Assembly: GCA_904063045.1 (NCBI GenBank)
Contig: CAJFCJ010000069.1
Span: 1 to 58,096, forward strand
Source: Dimorphilus gyrociliatus
Lineage: Eukaryota; Annelida; Polychaeta; Dinophilidae
Direction: 5' to 3'
Length of the DNA stretch: 58,096 nt
Numbering within the stretch: position 1 is the first letter of the stretch; each line of letters opens with the position of its first letter. Of the stretch, positions 20,783-32,409 are shown one piece after another. The notes below the pieces were generated by a model, which had not been told where the DNA came from, did no database searches, and saw only the letters and a program-made list of their open reading frames with translations. The position numbers and the translations under genes are program-made.

Positions 20783-22747
20783 TTAAAGTAAAATTTCAGT
20801 GATATTTGACAGATATCTTGACTGCTCATCATTTAAAGTTAGCATTCTAGCATTCATTTTTTTCAGAATTTTATATGTCAATTTCAAGCCATCACAAATT
20901 TCTTTAAATCCATTTTTCATGTTACCATTTCCATTTAAATTCAAATTCTGTAATGAAGAACAAAGGGAGAGTGCTTCTCCTAGAGGTTTTGCTTGTTCTT
21001 CATTCAAATTGCACCTATTGACAGAGATTGACTTTAAAGTGTAGGAAGATGTTTCGAATCCATTACAAATTGTTTTAAATCCATTTCCCATATTACTATT
21101 TTCAGTTAAATCAACATTTTCTAATGATGAACAAAACTCAAATGTTTCTCCAAGCCAGCCTGCTTGAATATTATTTAAATTACACCAACCAATATTAATT
21201 GTTTTAAAACTGTTTGAAGATGACTTTAATCCATCACAAATCATTTTAAATCCATTTCCCATATTCCTATTCTCATATAAATCAAGATTTTCTAAAAATG
21301 AACAATATTGAATTGCCTCGCCAAGATAACTTGTTTGCTCCTCATTCAAATCACACATTTTTACATTTATCGTTTTTAAACAGTTTGAAGACGTTTTCAA
21401 TCCTTTGCAAATTGATTTAAATCCAATTTCCATTGTCTTATTGAAATTTATATCCACATTTTCAAGAGAAGAGCATTGTTGAAACGATTCTCCTAGATAT
21501 TCTGCTTGAGTACTATTTAAACTGCATGAATTTAGTTTAATTGTTTTTAAAGTTATTTTAGAGGAGATAAGACCATAAGAAATGACTTTAAATCCAATAT
21601 TATCCATATTAGGGTTAGAAGATAAATCCACATATTCTAAGGAAGTGCACTGTCGAAACATTTCGCCAAGATAGCTGGCTTGTTGATCATTTAAGCCGCA
21701 CCGATTTAAGTAAATTGTTCTTAAAGATTCATAAGACGACTTGATTCCATTGCATATCATTTTGAATCCATTATCACCCATATTCCTATTTTGAGATAAA
21801 TCTATGCTTTCCAAGAAAGTACAATTTTGAAAGGTTTCGCCTAAATATTCTGATTGTTCTGGATTTAAATAATTACAACTTAGATTGATCACTCTTAAGG
21901 CTTTGGCAGAGGACTTTAATCCATTACAAATCATACTAAATCCATTACCGACATTAGTACTCAAAGATAAATGAACGTTTTCCAGTGATGAACACAATTT
22001 GAATGTTTCTCCGAGAAATTTTATCTGTCCATGATTAAAATTATTCAAGGTTATAATTACACTTTTTAAAGTAGTAGAAGATGATTTTAATCCAGTGCAG
22101 ATCATCTTAAATCCTTGTTCCATTTCACCATTCCCAGAAAGTATTAATGTTTCTAATGAATAGCAGTGCTGTAATGTTTTTCCTAGATATTTCATTTGAT
22201 TGTTATTAAGTGTACACCAGGCTAAATTAATTGTTTTTAACAACTTTGCAGCTGATTTTAGCCCATTGCACATCACTTCAAACCCATCTCCCATATTCCA
22301 ATTTCCAGACAAATCAACATTTTCCATTTGAGTACAATGCTTAAGTGCTTCTCCTAAATTTTTTGTCTGTTCAATACTTAAGTTACAATGACTCACATTG
22401 ATGCTTGTTAAAGTATTACAAAATTTCAGCAATCCATTACAAATCAGTTTAAATCCAACTCCCGTATCACAGTTTCTAGATAGATTGACATATTTCAATT
22501 GAGAGCAATATGTAAATGTATTTCCTATATATCTTGCCCTTTCATTGTTTAAATTACATTCCAGTATTTCAATTGTTTTTAAATTTTTACAAGATTTCAG
22601 TCTATCAAAAATCATTTGAAATCCAGAAGTTAAACTAGTATTTTCCAATAAAGAACAAATTTCAGTTCTTTTATTTAAACTGTCAATTTCATCATTCTGT
22701 TCGTCGCACATTTTTCGTGTGTACAGATATCTGTATAGATTTCTCAA
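20783..22747 (-). CDS. LRR protein, ribonuclease-inhibitor type, 654 residues
   Basis: A single long frame without introns. From about residue 40 to the end it is a tandem array with a period near 56 residues. Each unit holds two LRR half-repeats of the form LENVDLSxNxNMGNGFKMICNGLKSS / LKTINxxxCNLNxxQAxYLGE, about eleven units in all. There is no signal peptide, membrane segment, NACHT, death or F-box domain, so a cytoplasmic protein-binding solenoid is expected. The true start may be the internal Met at 22711 (MCDEQND). LRRs of this class occur in ribonuclease inhibitor, RanGAP and NLR proteins; which partner it binds cannot be told. Related units are at 19.3 kb and from 57.5 kb to the window end. 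Confidence 0.85.
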   Translation of the reverse strand: MRNLYRYLYTRKMCDEQNDEIDSLNKRTEICSLLENTSLTSGFQMIFDRLKSCKNLKTIEILECNLNNERARYIGNTFTYCSQLKYVNLSRNCDTGVGFKLICNGLLKFCNTLTSINVSHCNLSIEQTKNLGEALKHCTQMENVDLSGNWNMGDGFEVMCNGLKSAAKLLKTINLAWCTLNNNQMKYLGKTLQHCYSLETLILSGNGEMEQGFKMICTGLKSSSTTLKSVIITLNNFNHGQIKFLGETFKLCSSLENVHLSLSTNVGNGFSMICNGLKSSAKALRVINLSCNYLNPEQSEYLGETFQNCTFLESIDLSQNRNMGDNGFKMICNGIKSSYESLRTIYLNRCGLNDQQASYLGEMFRQCTSLEYVDLSSNPNMDNIGFKVISYGLISSKITLKTIKLNSCSLNSTQAEYLGESFQQCSSLENVDINFNKTMEIGFKSICKGLKTSSNCLKTINVKMCDLNEEQTSYLGEAIQYCSFLENLDLYENRNMGNGFKMICDGLKSSSNSFKTINIGWCNLNNIQAGWLGETFEFCSSLENVDLTENSNMGNGFKTICNGFETSSYTLKSISVNRCNLNEEQAKPLGEALSLCSSLQNLNLNGNGNMKNGFKEICDGLKLTYKILKKMNARMLTLNDEQSRYLSNITEILL

Positions 22748-23890
22748 TACAATATGTTCTCCGTATCAGTTGGCTGACTCATTTATCAATATTACTCTAG
22801 TTGAGCAATGACTGGTTGAAGAGGAAATTATTAGCCAATCGTTTGGTATTATTTAGGCCTACTACAGAAAAGAATCTAAATGATATGTAGAGCTATGAAT
22901 ATATATGTTTGATTAGGTAGCCATAGTAACGACGTAGGCCTCTCTACAAAAATCAATTTACATAAATTTTTATAGTTGTATCCTAAATAGTAGTAATAGG
23001 ACGAATTGCCATTACTGGTGTGATTGTTTCATCGAAAAAAGTGAACCTTTATATGTTAATTTACAAGATGAGAATGAAATTATGACAGTTTGTGAAAGAG
23101 TCATTAACTGAAACACATCTGAAAAATAATATTTTTCACCTAAAAAGGAACAAACTGTGTTATGAGTGTCAGAACATCTGATAAAAATTCCACGACTACC
23201 AACATAATCAGACCAATTTATAAAAGAAAAAGCATGAGTTGTTGCAGTTGATGTCACACCAATTGCATCATTTTATCCCCTTGATAATATTTTATAATAT
23301 CTTCCATAACCTGTATATTATTTATTGCAAATTATATATCTTCATTAGTAAGGAGTATTCCGTGGAATACTTGATGCAGGACGTTCCTCAGCTGGGCTGG
23401 AAAACTCTCTCTCCTTAGATGTTTTATGTTATTGCACTGCAATTCTACAGAATACCACTATACAATTTCACTTTTTTATTTCATGCCATAAGTCCATCCC
23501 AATTCGACTTTGCTACAAAGATTTCACAAGCAAGGAAATGTCACTCAGACACAAATGATTAAAGCTTATATTGAAATATTTTTTGAAATTGATGATGTAA
23601 CACCACCTACTCAGCAGTTTAGAATGTTTTAAAAAGGAAGTGCTTTTCAATACACAAACAATTAATTTCACTGAAGTGATTATTGCGTCATGTAGTGTCT
23701 AAAGAAAAAATGGGACGTACCTGCAAATGTTATAAATGTTTCTTAGACAAAAAATTCTATATTTTCTTCACTTAGCTCTACAGAAGAACGGTTGGAGAGG
23801 CATTAATTCTATATACAAATACATTTATCAGTCATATTCAGATACGTCAATAAAATTGTATTGCTTTAATATACGAAACGGGCACAACAT
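22748..23890. other. intergenic, no gene recognised
   Basis: The promoter side of the LRR gene. Minus frame 23257-23012 (81 codons) and plus frame 23736-23918 show no recognisable motif. Confidence 0.4.
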
Positions 23891-23891
23891 A

Positions 23892-24770
23892 CTAAGAAAT
23901 ACTACTTATTTTGTTTGAATTTTGAATTCGCACTTTAAACAAACATTTGTAAAAAGATGCTTTGACATTTTGAAAAAATTTAACATGGAATATCAAATAG
24001 ACGAAACAATTTGTGGAATGATTAATTATATGTAATCTGCGGAGGATAGTAGGGCGTTTCTTTTCCATTAAAACGTCAAGAAACAAAGGCAACCATGAGA
24101 CAACAAATATCAATGTTGTACCATATAGCATTAGGGCAGTTCGAATTTCATTCGGTTTTCCCTGACTGTTTACCTGACCTTGAAAATTTCCTCTTCTCTT
24201 CTTCAATACCACTAAAATGTAAGCGTACATTAGGACAAGAACGATAAATAGGATTATTTGAAAATAGATCAATATAGTTGTATTGAATGATGTTTTCTTG
24301 TTAAATTTTCGGATACAATTAAAAGTTTGATTATTTGTTGATAAATGCAAAGATTGAAAACTATTTACTTGAAAGATATTTGAGGATAAAACAACTATTA
24401 AAAAAGTTATATTTACCCAGTAAATCAATTTTAATGATAGAAAAAATGGTCTAAAAACAAATAGCCATCTTTCGAAACCAATTAGAATTGTCAAAATAAA
24501 CGAATAACTTATAAAACAATATGAGAGATAAGAAATAATTTGACATATAAACAGACTATTCGTACCAAAGGCGTTGAAAAAGATTGTTATAGGTAGAATC
24601 ACTCCACAATAGACAACATCGTTACCTGCCATTATTCTAACAAAGAAATTGACAATTCTGCTCTTTTGACTCTTAAATGGGAAATGTAATAGGATGATTA
24701 TATTTGAACATGTTCCAATAAATATACACGGAGTTCCAAATATTAATAGAGATTTCAATTTCAAGTCCAT
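23892..24770 (-). CDS. rhodopsin-family GPCR, one exon, 292 residues
   Basis: A short complete receptor. Seven hydrophobic segments are visible, starting with LLIFGTPCIFIGTCSNIIIL (TM1) and including SYCFISYSFILTILIGFERW (TM3, with the DRY site changed to ERW). A basic third loop (VVLKKRRGNFQGQ) precedes TM6 (LMLYGTTLIFVVSWLPLFL). TM7 is INHSTNCFVYLIFHVKF, which has the N-S-x-x-N-x-x-x-Y pattern of invertebrate peptide receptors. Conserved cysteines before TM3 (FICQ) and in loop 2 (FNCIRK) could form the usual disulphide. It is below average length because the N-terminus is almost absent. An orphan peptide-type receptor is the best guess; the ligand is unknown. Confidence 0.82.
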   Translation of the reverse strand: MDLKLKSLLIFGTPCIFIGTCSNIIILLHFPFKSQKSRIVNFFVRIMAGNDVVYCGVILPITIFFNAFGTNSLFICQIISYLSYCFISYSFILTILIGFERWLFVFRPFFLSLKLIYWVNITFLIVVLSSNIFQVNSFQSLHLSTNNQTFNCIRKFNKKTSFNTTILIYFQIILFIVLVLMYAYILVVLKKRRGNFQGQVNSQGKPNEIRTALMLYGTTLIFVVSWLPLFLDVLMEKKRPTILRRLHIINHSTNCFVYLIFHVKFFQNVKASFYKCLFKVRIQNSNKISSIS

Positions 24771-25345
24771 ACTTTAGTTTGTAATATTATTGTAAGTGTT
24801 TGTGTTTGTATGTGGCGCCTCCAATCAGCTGACAACACTTTTAGACTTGGAGACTACGAGTATAGTGCCAAAAAAGTCATTAACCGAAATTGACTAGATT
24901 TGCTGCATAGAATAAATTTGTTTGTTGTCTAGATCCTGTTCATTTAAAAGAGGCCATTGTTGTTTAATGTTTATCCTCCACACGTTTTCTCTCAATCCTT
25001 TTGAATATCAATATAGAGGTTTGTCGTATTGTGTTCCACACAGTCAACATCACTTGCTAATGTAAAAATAGATTATACTGTCTAGAGCTCAATTTGTAGT
25101 TCGTATCAATTTCAATACTAGATTGAAGGAAAGTCCGAAAGGGATGTGGCTTCGCCTCCTTTCTGTAAACACTGTGTATTCAAAATGGTATATGTAAAAT
25201 GATTGATAAACTTTGACAAATCGTGGAAATATCTAAACACTGTTTCCATATGCGATATAAGGATTCAATTTCAGAGAAATCTTCTTCAGATTGAAATGAT
25301 TATCGGTTATTTTACCTGCGATAGAAATTAATGTATTATTATGGT
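24771..25345. other. intergenic between GPCR and microsatellite
   Basis: A possible hairpin around 25125-25165 (GAAGGAAAG ... CTCCTTTC). No RNA family recognised. Confidence 0.3.
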
Positions 25346-25351
25346 TATTGG

Positions 25352-25403
<52 letters not shown>

Positions 25404-25411
25404 CTACAACT
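25352..25411. repeat. (CT)n microsatellite
   Basis: About 30 CT units with one or two interruptions, just beyond the stop codon of the minus-strand gene at 25422. Confidence 0.95.
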
Positions 25412-25421
25412 CCGAAGAATA

Positions 25422-26670
25422 TCAATTACATAACAATTTGTCCGAAAAATTCCTTTTTCTTTTAGAAATCATATCCAAAATAATAAATTTCCTTTCGACA
25501 TTAATTCCTTTACAAACGAAACTGATTGTCTTGGAATTTGGAACTTTCAAATGTTGTAGACAGTAATTTTGAAACTGATGAAATTGCGTGTTTTCTAAAT
25601 AATATTCCCAAGTTTTAATTATATCTTCAGTAAGAGACAATTGTTTATTAATAAAGATAATTGGATTGATAAGAGTTATGTTTAGTTGATCATTAGCCTC
25701 TATTTTCAATTCCAAAAATGATAATATTGATTGTGAAGGAATCCATGCATAGATAAATTCATCAAAGAAATTATAAACAGCGCAAAATTGATGATGAGTA
25801 GTATTAAGAATAGAAATCTTTCTACCATCTGAAATAGAGTTCTTATAGAAGAAATAAATGAACAAGGTAAAAAAACAAACGTTGATGATTTATTTTAAAT
25901 TCATTGATTAAAGAACTCTGACTATTTCTTGATAAAATTTGATCGACGTGAACAAAATAATCATGATAAATTGAAAAGTATGAAAGTGACGTTGCAGTTG
26001 GTTTTCCATAACCAAATTTTATTTGACCGAGTGAAAATTCTAACCAAAAATAGTTCCAGTTTTGACAATCAATTAATGATTGCAAAGCATTGAACGAGAC
26101 CATGAAACATTTGGAACTAAATATCCTAATGTGTGATTGTTCGTCAGAATTTGATATAGAATCTAGTGCTAATGAAAAATAAGACTGATTACTATTACGG
26201 AAACGAAAAACTAGGGAGGAACAATCATTGTCTTGATTCCTATGCTGACCTTTAACCTGGAAGCTAAAGGTCGTAAAATTCTTCCATAAATTCCTTGGTA
26301 AATAATAGTTAGAAAATGTATCACTTTGAACACTATAAATTTTCTGATCAGCTGTTAATCATTGAAAGAAAGATGGAGGGGCGGAATACGAAACTTTATA
26401 AACTGTATTTGATATTCATAAAAACTTACCTTTTGCAAAAACCTCAACACTGTTCAGTGCGCTATTGTGATAAAAATACCCTTCTATAATTTTCAATGGG
26501 ATCCAATATTCAATAGCAGAACTTCTATCATAGTCAAAACATTCTCTAATTGAAGAAGGTAGAAGTAGTATGAAATGATTGTGTGCAGAACTCCAAATTA
26601 CTCTTCTGCTCAGTATATAAAAGGAGGTACATTTCCGAACCTTGTCTGTCTTGTACTCTACTCTCATTAC
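25422..26670 (-). CDS. Methyltransf_FA-like (farnesoic-acid O-methyltransferase-like) domain protein
   Basis: At least three minus exons: about 26667-26428, about 26352-25885 and 25829-25422. The middle exon carries the domain: DQKIYSVQSDTF, then NFTTFSFQVKG, SYFSLALDS, IRIFSSKC and NWNYFWLEFSLGQIKFGYGK. This beta-rich pattern with a W-(I/L)-x-(W/F)-x-x-G-x-I/L-x-x-G core resembles PF12248. Despite the name, that domain is usually a non-catalytic recognition module in animal extracellular proteins. The last exon has ISFVCKG and ends KLLCN. No signal peptide is seen; the MITE cluster starts only about 20 bp upstream of the first exon, so the 5' part may be lost. The family call is from pattern only. 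Confidence 0.5.
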
Positions 26671-26689
26671 ACATAATTGTTTTTGCCTA

Positions 26690-26826
26690 ACCTTTTTGAA
26701 TACCCCTAACCCTTAGATGGGACCCTCCTAAGAACATATCAACAGTTATCTTATTCCTCCTAACCATTTCCCAGGCTGAAATCTAACTTTCAAATATTTC
26801 ATTTATGGCCGTTTTCCACCGGTCCC
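26690..26826. mobile_element. partial MITE (copy-1 orientation) fused to a second MITE
   Basis: Contains the shared interior (CCTAACCCTTAGATGGGA, TCCTAACCATTT) and the right terminus GGCCGTTTTCCACCGGTCCC, but its left end is missing. It abuts the next copy directly at about 26821. Confidence 0.8.
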
Positions 26827-27027
26827 ACAGAAAACGTCCACAAAGGGGAAATTTCAAGACTAAATTTTTGATTAAGAAATGGTTAGGAAGAAGAAGAGAG
26901 CAACTGATTTGTACTTAGGAGGGTCTCCTCTAAGGGTTAGGGGTAATGAAAAAAGTTAAATACAGCCAAGAGCTGGGTTAGGGTTAGGGTAAAAGCACTA
27001 ATTTGTGGACGTTTTCTGTCGTATCCC
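26821..27027. mobile_element. MITE copy 3
   Basis: Nearly the same as copy 2 (11241-11441): left terminus ACAGAAAACGTCCACAAA, right terminus TTTGTGGACGTTTTCTGTCG. It has one extra TTAGGG unit in the interior. No matching 9-bp repeat flanks it, consistent with fusion to the neighbouring truncated copy. Confidence 0.88.
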
Positions 27028-27318
27028 CCTTAGCAGCATTACATGCTTTAATTTAATGTGATAGTATTTCATGTTGGGTTGGATACTTGTTGCTATTTGG
27101 AATAAGAGAGATAATTGTCATTGACTGTTTGACTTTCCCTAATATTCCGCAAAATAATTGCGAAAATCGTAGGAAACAACATAAAAGGATAAAATTTATA
27201 AAAAATTTAATAGGCATGCTAAAGAAAAGATTGAAACGGATACTTAATTGATTATACAATTATGATTATAGTTTTGGTATAAAGCATAAAAAAAAACAAT
27301 AAATTGTATTCTTTAAAC

Positions 27319-30300
27319 ATGTACACTACTATTGCCTTCTTTATGATCCTTTTTCAACTTGGAGGTATGAAAATATGATTAAGTTTTCTTTCTTAAATAG
27401 TATTTATGAAATTTTTTGTAATTCTAAGGATCATGTTTAAATAATGATGATTGTTTACTAAATGGCCGGTGTATTAATAACACATGTCATTGTGACTTTC
27501 CATTCGATAATCAGCTTTGCAGTATGGGTTAGAATTTATTTTATAAATCTATAATTGTTTGCAAATACTGAAAATTTACAGGTTCTAATTATCTCTATTT
27601 TAAAGGAATTTTAAACTATGGAAAGATTATTAGTCTATATAATCTTTCTTCCGCCGTAGACTGTGTTGAGATATGTAAAGACTCTGCAGAATGTGAATCA
27701 GTTGGCTTGGGAATTTATATAACAAGTCGCATCTTAATCCATTGTAGTCTTTTTTCAAACTCAAGTTATCCCATTATACCTTTTCCGCTAAATCCAATTT
27801 TTAGATCCTATTACATATTTATCTTTAAAGGTTTGTTTCAATTATTGTCTTTGACATTTTTTATGTATATATTCTTTTAACAACATAAATTAGATTCTGA
27901 ATTATCTCTTTGTGGCAATGATCAAATATTAACAGAACATACTGAATATTGTATTGAGTTTCTATGGCAGAATATAACACAATGTCCAATAAGTGGATAT
28001 GGATTTATTGATAATTTAAATGACTGGCTTCAAATAAATACTGGACAGTATTTAAAAGAGAGCATGAACAATATTACATCTTCTACTTTGTCTGAGAATA
28101 AGAAAAATATTAACACAAATATGCAATCTTATAGAGAATTGTGCTATGGCAATTTATCAGCCGGAAGCTATAATGTTGCATTAAATAAACAAGTTATTTT
28201 ATCTGCTAGTATTCTTGAACCAGAATTGATTTACCATTCACAGCACATAGCTGATGGGCTAAAAAATTCAAATGTATTATTGGGTGGTTGTACATCAATG
28301 ATATTTTCATCATGGAAAAACAGCCTATGGATAGGATTGGATTTAAAATATAAATCTTCTGTTAAAAAAGCTATAATTTATTTATCAAATAACCAAAGTA
28401 ATAAATGCAGAAATATAATCTTTTTATTTAAATTTTCCAAAATTAAAATAAATCGTTTATATTTTTAAGGTCAAGGTCAAATATGTGATATATTTTCCTC
28501 AGAAAACTATCCGTCTCAGGAAAAAATTATACCATCACATCCAAATTATTTTTGCTTCAGAAATTTAGAATTGTTTTCAACAAGCGAAGAATTGGTTGTA
28601 TATTGCCAACCACATACATTGGCTGGACAATATTTCATTTTACAATCAGAATCAACAGGTACAATTACAATTTGTGAACTGGAATTATATACATGTGAGT
28701 ATTACAAAGTGTAAAAAGTTATACTGTATATATTATATATAAAATTTATATATACATCATTTCTTAAAAAATGAAGCCGACCTTGCCCTTAACGGTGAAA
28801 TTTTAAGTTCAAGTATAAGCGGCGAAAATTATTATGGTGGTTTTGCTGTTAATGAAAATCCAAATGATAATGCTTTTCAAACAATCCCTAACGAAGAATC
28901 TTGGATTTCGGTGTATTTAAGAAAGAAATTTTTAATATATGGCTTCAACCTATTTGAAATAAACTTTCAGAAATTGAATGTTTATGTTATTGAAAGGAAT
29001 TTCTTTTTGAATCAAACTTTTAACGAAGCTGAAGAATGCATATCAGTTATAATGACTGATTTATTATATTATAACTACATTCATAAAGCCTGTAAAAAAA
29101 TATTGCCAGGTTTATTTGTAGCATTAAAATCAACTCATGCATTATTTCTGAGGAAAATTGAGATATTTGGCCTATTTCAAAGTGAATCAGGTAACCACAA
29201 TAAAACGTTGCCAATGAAATGGTTACTAATCAATAAAAAATTATATATTTAGAATTTGAGAATATAGCTTATGGTAAACCAGTATGGATGACTGAAATCT
29301 CTCATGACAATTATGCCTATTTTGCAACTGATGGCTTTAGTCAGACTTTTTATTCCCAAACTAAAAAAACTAATCAATATATGATTGTTGATTTGTTAGA
29401 AATCTTTATAATTAATTACACTGGTGTTCAAATGAGATCTTCAGATGAAGGTAAAAAAAATTGAATCTTACCTCGGGCAAGGTCAAAGTTAAAACGTTTT
29501 TCTTTTAAAGTTTCATCAGAAAAAGATAGAAAAAGATATCTCCTTCATTTTAAATTTTTTAAAAAGAGAAGAATGACTGAGAACTCTAGCAATATTTTTG
29601 GTTCAGATTGTGAAGAAATAAACGACATACAAGAGAAAGAATGTGGCAAGACAATAATTTGGAATTGCAGTTTAAAAATTAACATTGGTAGATTTATTTA
29701 TGTAAAAAGTTCTCAATCAAAAAAAATTGAATTAAAAGAATTTTACGCATTCGGAAAGAAAGTTGAATCAAAACTTTTATCAAAGAATCAAATAGTTGGA
29801 GCATTTTTTAATGAAGACTTACAAAATAATGAATTCGACTATGACAAATCACCATTGAAAGCAATTGATGGAATAGTTGGTGGCTATACATTTCCTGGAT
29901 TCTTTTCATGTACTACTCTAAAATCAGATAGAAATGATCAATTAATAATCCAGCTTGCTAAAAAATTTAACATATCACAAATTCTAATTCAGCCTAGTCA
30001 TGATTCTAAGAACGGTGTTTAGAAAAATATTCTACTTTTTTAATATCTTCAGTTATGCCATGTTCTTTTTTTTACATTTTTATAATAGATATTTTTGATA
30101 TTCGAGTTTCCATTGGGAATGATAATACTCAAGAACTTTGCGATTACTTTTCTTCACCGGATCATATTACTTATCCAATTCAAATTTATTGCGAATCTCC
30201 GAAATATGGAAATTATGTTCTAATAACACCAGAAGATAATAAGGATATAGATATTTGTGAAGTTGAAATATTCCTTGCAAAAGCTAATAAATTACTATTT

Positions 30301-30684
30301 TTTCCTTTTTGAAATTGCTACAAAAACTCTAGTTTCGTTTTGTAAGAATTTCAAAAATTATCTATATATATTTGATAAATTTTTTACTATTTTTTTTATT
30401 AACAAAACACTAGATAAAAAAAATGAAATGAATTGTTCAACTATGGCAACAATATATCCAAATTCTCAACTATCAATTTCATATCAATGCCCAATCCTTA
30501 CTGCAAATCAACTATTATTTGAATGTATGAATTCATTTAGAAATTCAATTTATAATTTATTTATATATAATTTCAAAAATAGAAGTTGTTGTCTTTTGAA
30601 TTTATTTAGTGAGGTTCAATATTTATTTTTAAATAGTTCTGTTATTGGTAAGAACATTTGTCACGTTCAGAAGCACTATTGTTA
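27319..30684 (+). CDS. fucolectin-repeat gene B: EGF - PAN - four FTP domains - PAN
   Basis: A paralogue of genes A and C. A signal exon at 27319 (MYTTIAFFMILFQLGG, GTATGA donor) is followed by an EGF-like exon (CLLNGRCINNTCHCDFPF) and a PAN exon (DCVEICKDSAECESVGLG). FTP 1 (about 27892-28695) has YNVALNKQVI, HIADGL, GGCTS and ICELELYT. FTP 2 (about 28780-29190) has LALNGEIL and LRKIEIFGL. FTP 3 (about 29252-29760) has IAYGKPVW, YMIVDLLE, GRFIYVK and LKEFYAFGK. FTP 4 (about 29800-30290) has DYDKSPLKAIDG and ICEVEIF. The last exon (about 30413-30684) is PAN-like with FIYNFKNRSCCLLN and ends at TAA. Intron borders after FTP 4 are uncertain. It is expected to be a secreted, glycan-recognising protein. 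Confidence 0.8.
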
Positions 30685-30689
30685 AGTTT

Positions 30690-30900
30690 CTTTCTTTTGG
30701 ATGTTTTGTTTGAGTTTTTCTTTGTTCCCTATTCTTAGTTTGGACCGACCTAATCACAAATCAATTGTTTTAATGTTTATCCTAACCCATTTCCATTCCA
30801 AATATATTACCACAAAATAATCTCAAAAAAAGACAGACAACTGCTAGGTAAGGTTTAAAGCAAAACCATACATGTGTTTTCGACAGTTTCCAGAGAAGTG
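30690..30900. mobile_element. decayed MITE of the same family
   Basis: The order of blocks (CTTAGTTTGGACCGACCTAA, CACAAATCAATTG, ATCCTAACCCATTTCC) follows the MITE interior with many substitutions. Termini are not recognisable except a possible CGACAGTTTCC. An older copy. Confidence 0.45.
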
Positions 30901-31057
30901 ATTTAACCATGGAAAATAAATGGAATGATTATTACGTAAGATAAGAATTTGTTAATTCCACTAGAAAAAATGGCATTGTTTGTCATTAACAATTGACTGG
31001 GTTGAAAATGTCAATGAGTTTGAGTATTTTATGGAAGACCAAAATCAATAAAATTCT

Positions 31058-31510
31058 TCAAATCAAAAATAGCTTATATATTGATAAATGCACGAAGTAT
31101 ATCCCTCTAACATTTAACAAGTTTTGTAGACAGCTTTCAATAGTACTTTTGAAATGGTAAGGATACATAATATACATAAAGAAATTATTTTCAATTATCT
31201 TTTTCATCCTGAAATAGTTGCTTATTTCCTTTAATAATGGTATTGTTGGATTGACTATCAAATTTAACGGTATAACTAGATAGACAATGAAGCTATACAT
31301 ATTATCTTTCATTTTAATGATCGTGACTAATGAGAAAATACCTGGAGATTTTTGAATAATTAAGAATTAACAGTAGATGAATTATTGGGCATGAGCAATA
31401 ATAAAATTGATATTAGTGTCCATAGGGCAATATTTGTAAAAGCTAGAATAAACATACTAACTTTAAAACTGACTGATATGGTGATTTTGTTTTGTGAATG
31501 TGTTGCTTTT
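31058..31510 (-). pseudogene. third LGR: TM6-TM7 remnant
   Basis: Minus frames encode a TM6-like segment, VSMFILAFTNIALWTLISIL, matching VYILSFSNIVCWLPISIL of the first LGR. After an intron comes TM7 with VIPLNLIVNPTIPLLKEI, matching IVPINSVINPFIFSIGEF. It continues with SNYFRMKKIIENNFF. LDLa, LRR and TM1-5 are absent; the sequence immediately upstream is the end of a mariner element at about 31528. This looks like a receptor gene truncated by, or together with, that insertion. Confidence 0.65.
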
Positions 31511-31527
31511 GTTGTATTTATATTAGG

Positions 31528-32340
31528 GTCACCCAAAAAATTCTTGTCGTTTTTATCTAACAGCTAAAAAAATTACAAAAAATCACCTCTCTATTAGGCC
31601 TGATTCTATTAATTCTTTGTTTTAATCACTTTGGAATATTGATGTAAATTTCTGAATTTATTCAAATATATTCCAGGTGAATAAGCCTTTCCCTATCCCA
31701 AAACACACATGCCATTAGGTTGTCTGCCAACTTACCTACCTTAACCTTTTTTGGCAGTGGTGATAGTTTTATGTGGTATTCTAAAGAAGCTTTTTTAGTT
31801 AATGGTTCATGATAGAATACCCATGTTTCATCTCCTGTAACAATTTTTGACAAAAAATTCTCTCCTTCTTCGCCATACTTTTCTAGGAATTCTGTAGACC
31901 TCTCCACCCTTATGTCTTTCTGTTCCCAATTAAGTTGGTAGGGAATCTATCTTGAGACAATCTTTTTCAATCCAGGACTTGCAATCAAACCTTCAACAAC
32001 TGAATGGCTTATATTCAATGTTTGAATATCTCAGCCTGGCTTATTCTTCTATTATCTTTGATTAGAGCAATAACTCTGTCCTTATTTTCATTGTTACTGG
32101 CTGTTTTTAGGCATCCTGGTCTGTCTTCATCAAGAATATTTGTTCTTCCTCCTTTAAATTGTCTAACCCACTTTCTTACAGAGCTAATGCTAAGTGTTGT
32201 ACTACCAAAAAAAGCTTTCAATTGCTTATGAATATTGATTGTAATAACTTGTTGTGATACAAGAAATTGAATAATTAAATAATTACTCTCTGCTTCATAC
32301 CGTCATTCATACTGTGCAACAAATGGCTGACCATTGTAGT
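31528..32340 (-). mobile_element. degenerate mariner-family transposon
   Basis: The minus strand from 32332 begins MVSHLLHSMNDG. The helix-turn-helix part (KAFFGSTTLSISSVRKWVRQF, EDRPGCLKTAS, DNRRISQAEI) is in one frame at 32221-32015. The catalytic part (IVTGDETWVFYHEP, first Asp in TGDETW, and LMACVFWD, second Asp in WD) is in another at 31907-31662. Stops and frame changes separate them, and the C-terminal part with the third acidic residue is missing. A TIR-like end GTCACCCAAAAAATTCTTG lies at about 31528. Inactive. Confidence 0.8.
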
Positions 32341-32409
32341 TGACAACAAAATAACAATAGCTTAGTTTAGACGAAATTTTGAAAAATTGTATACATTTTA
32401 ATTAACATA

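Noticed and set aside
25125-25170. Hairpin-like sequence resembling a small structured RNA
   Set aside because: Matches no RNA family I can recognise and lacks promoter or box elements.
25348-25566. Frame with a Leu-Ser run at its start
   Set aside because: It is the (CT)n microsatellite read in one frame, antisense to the real gene at 25422-26670.
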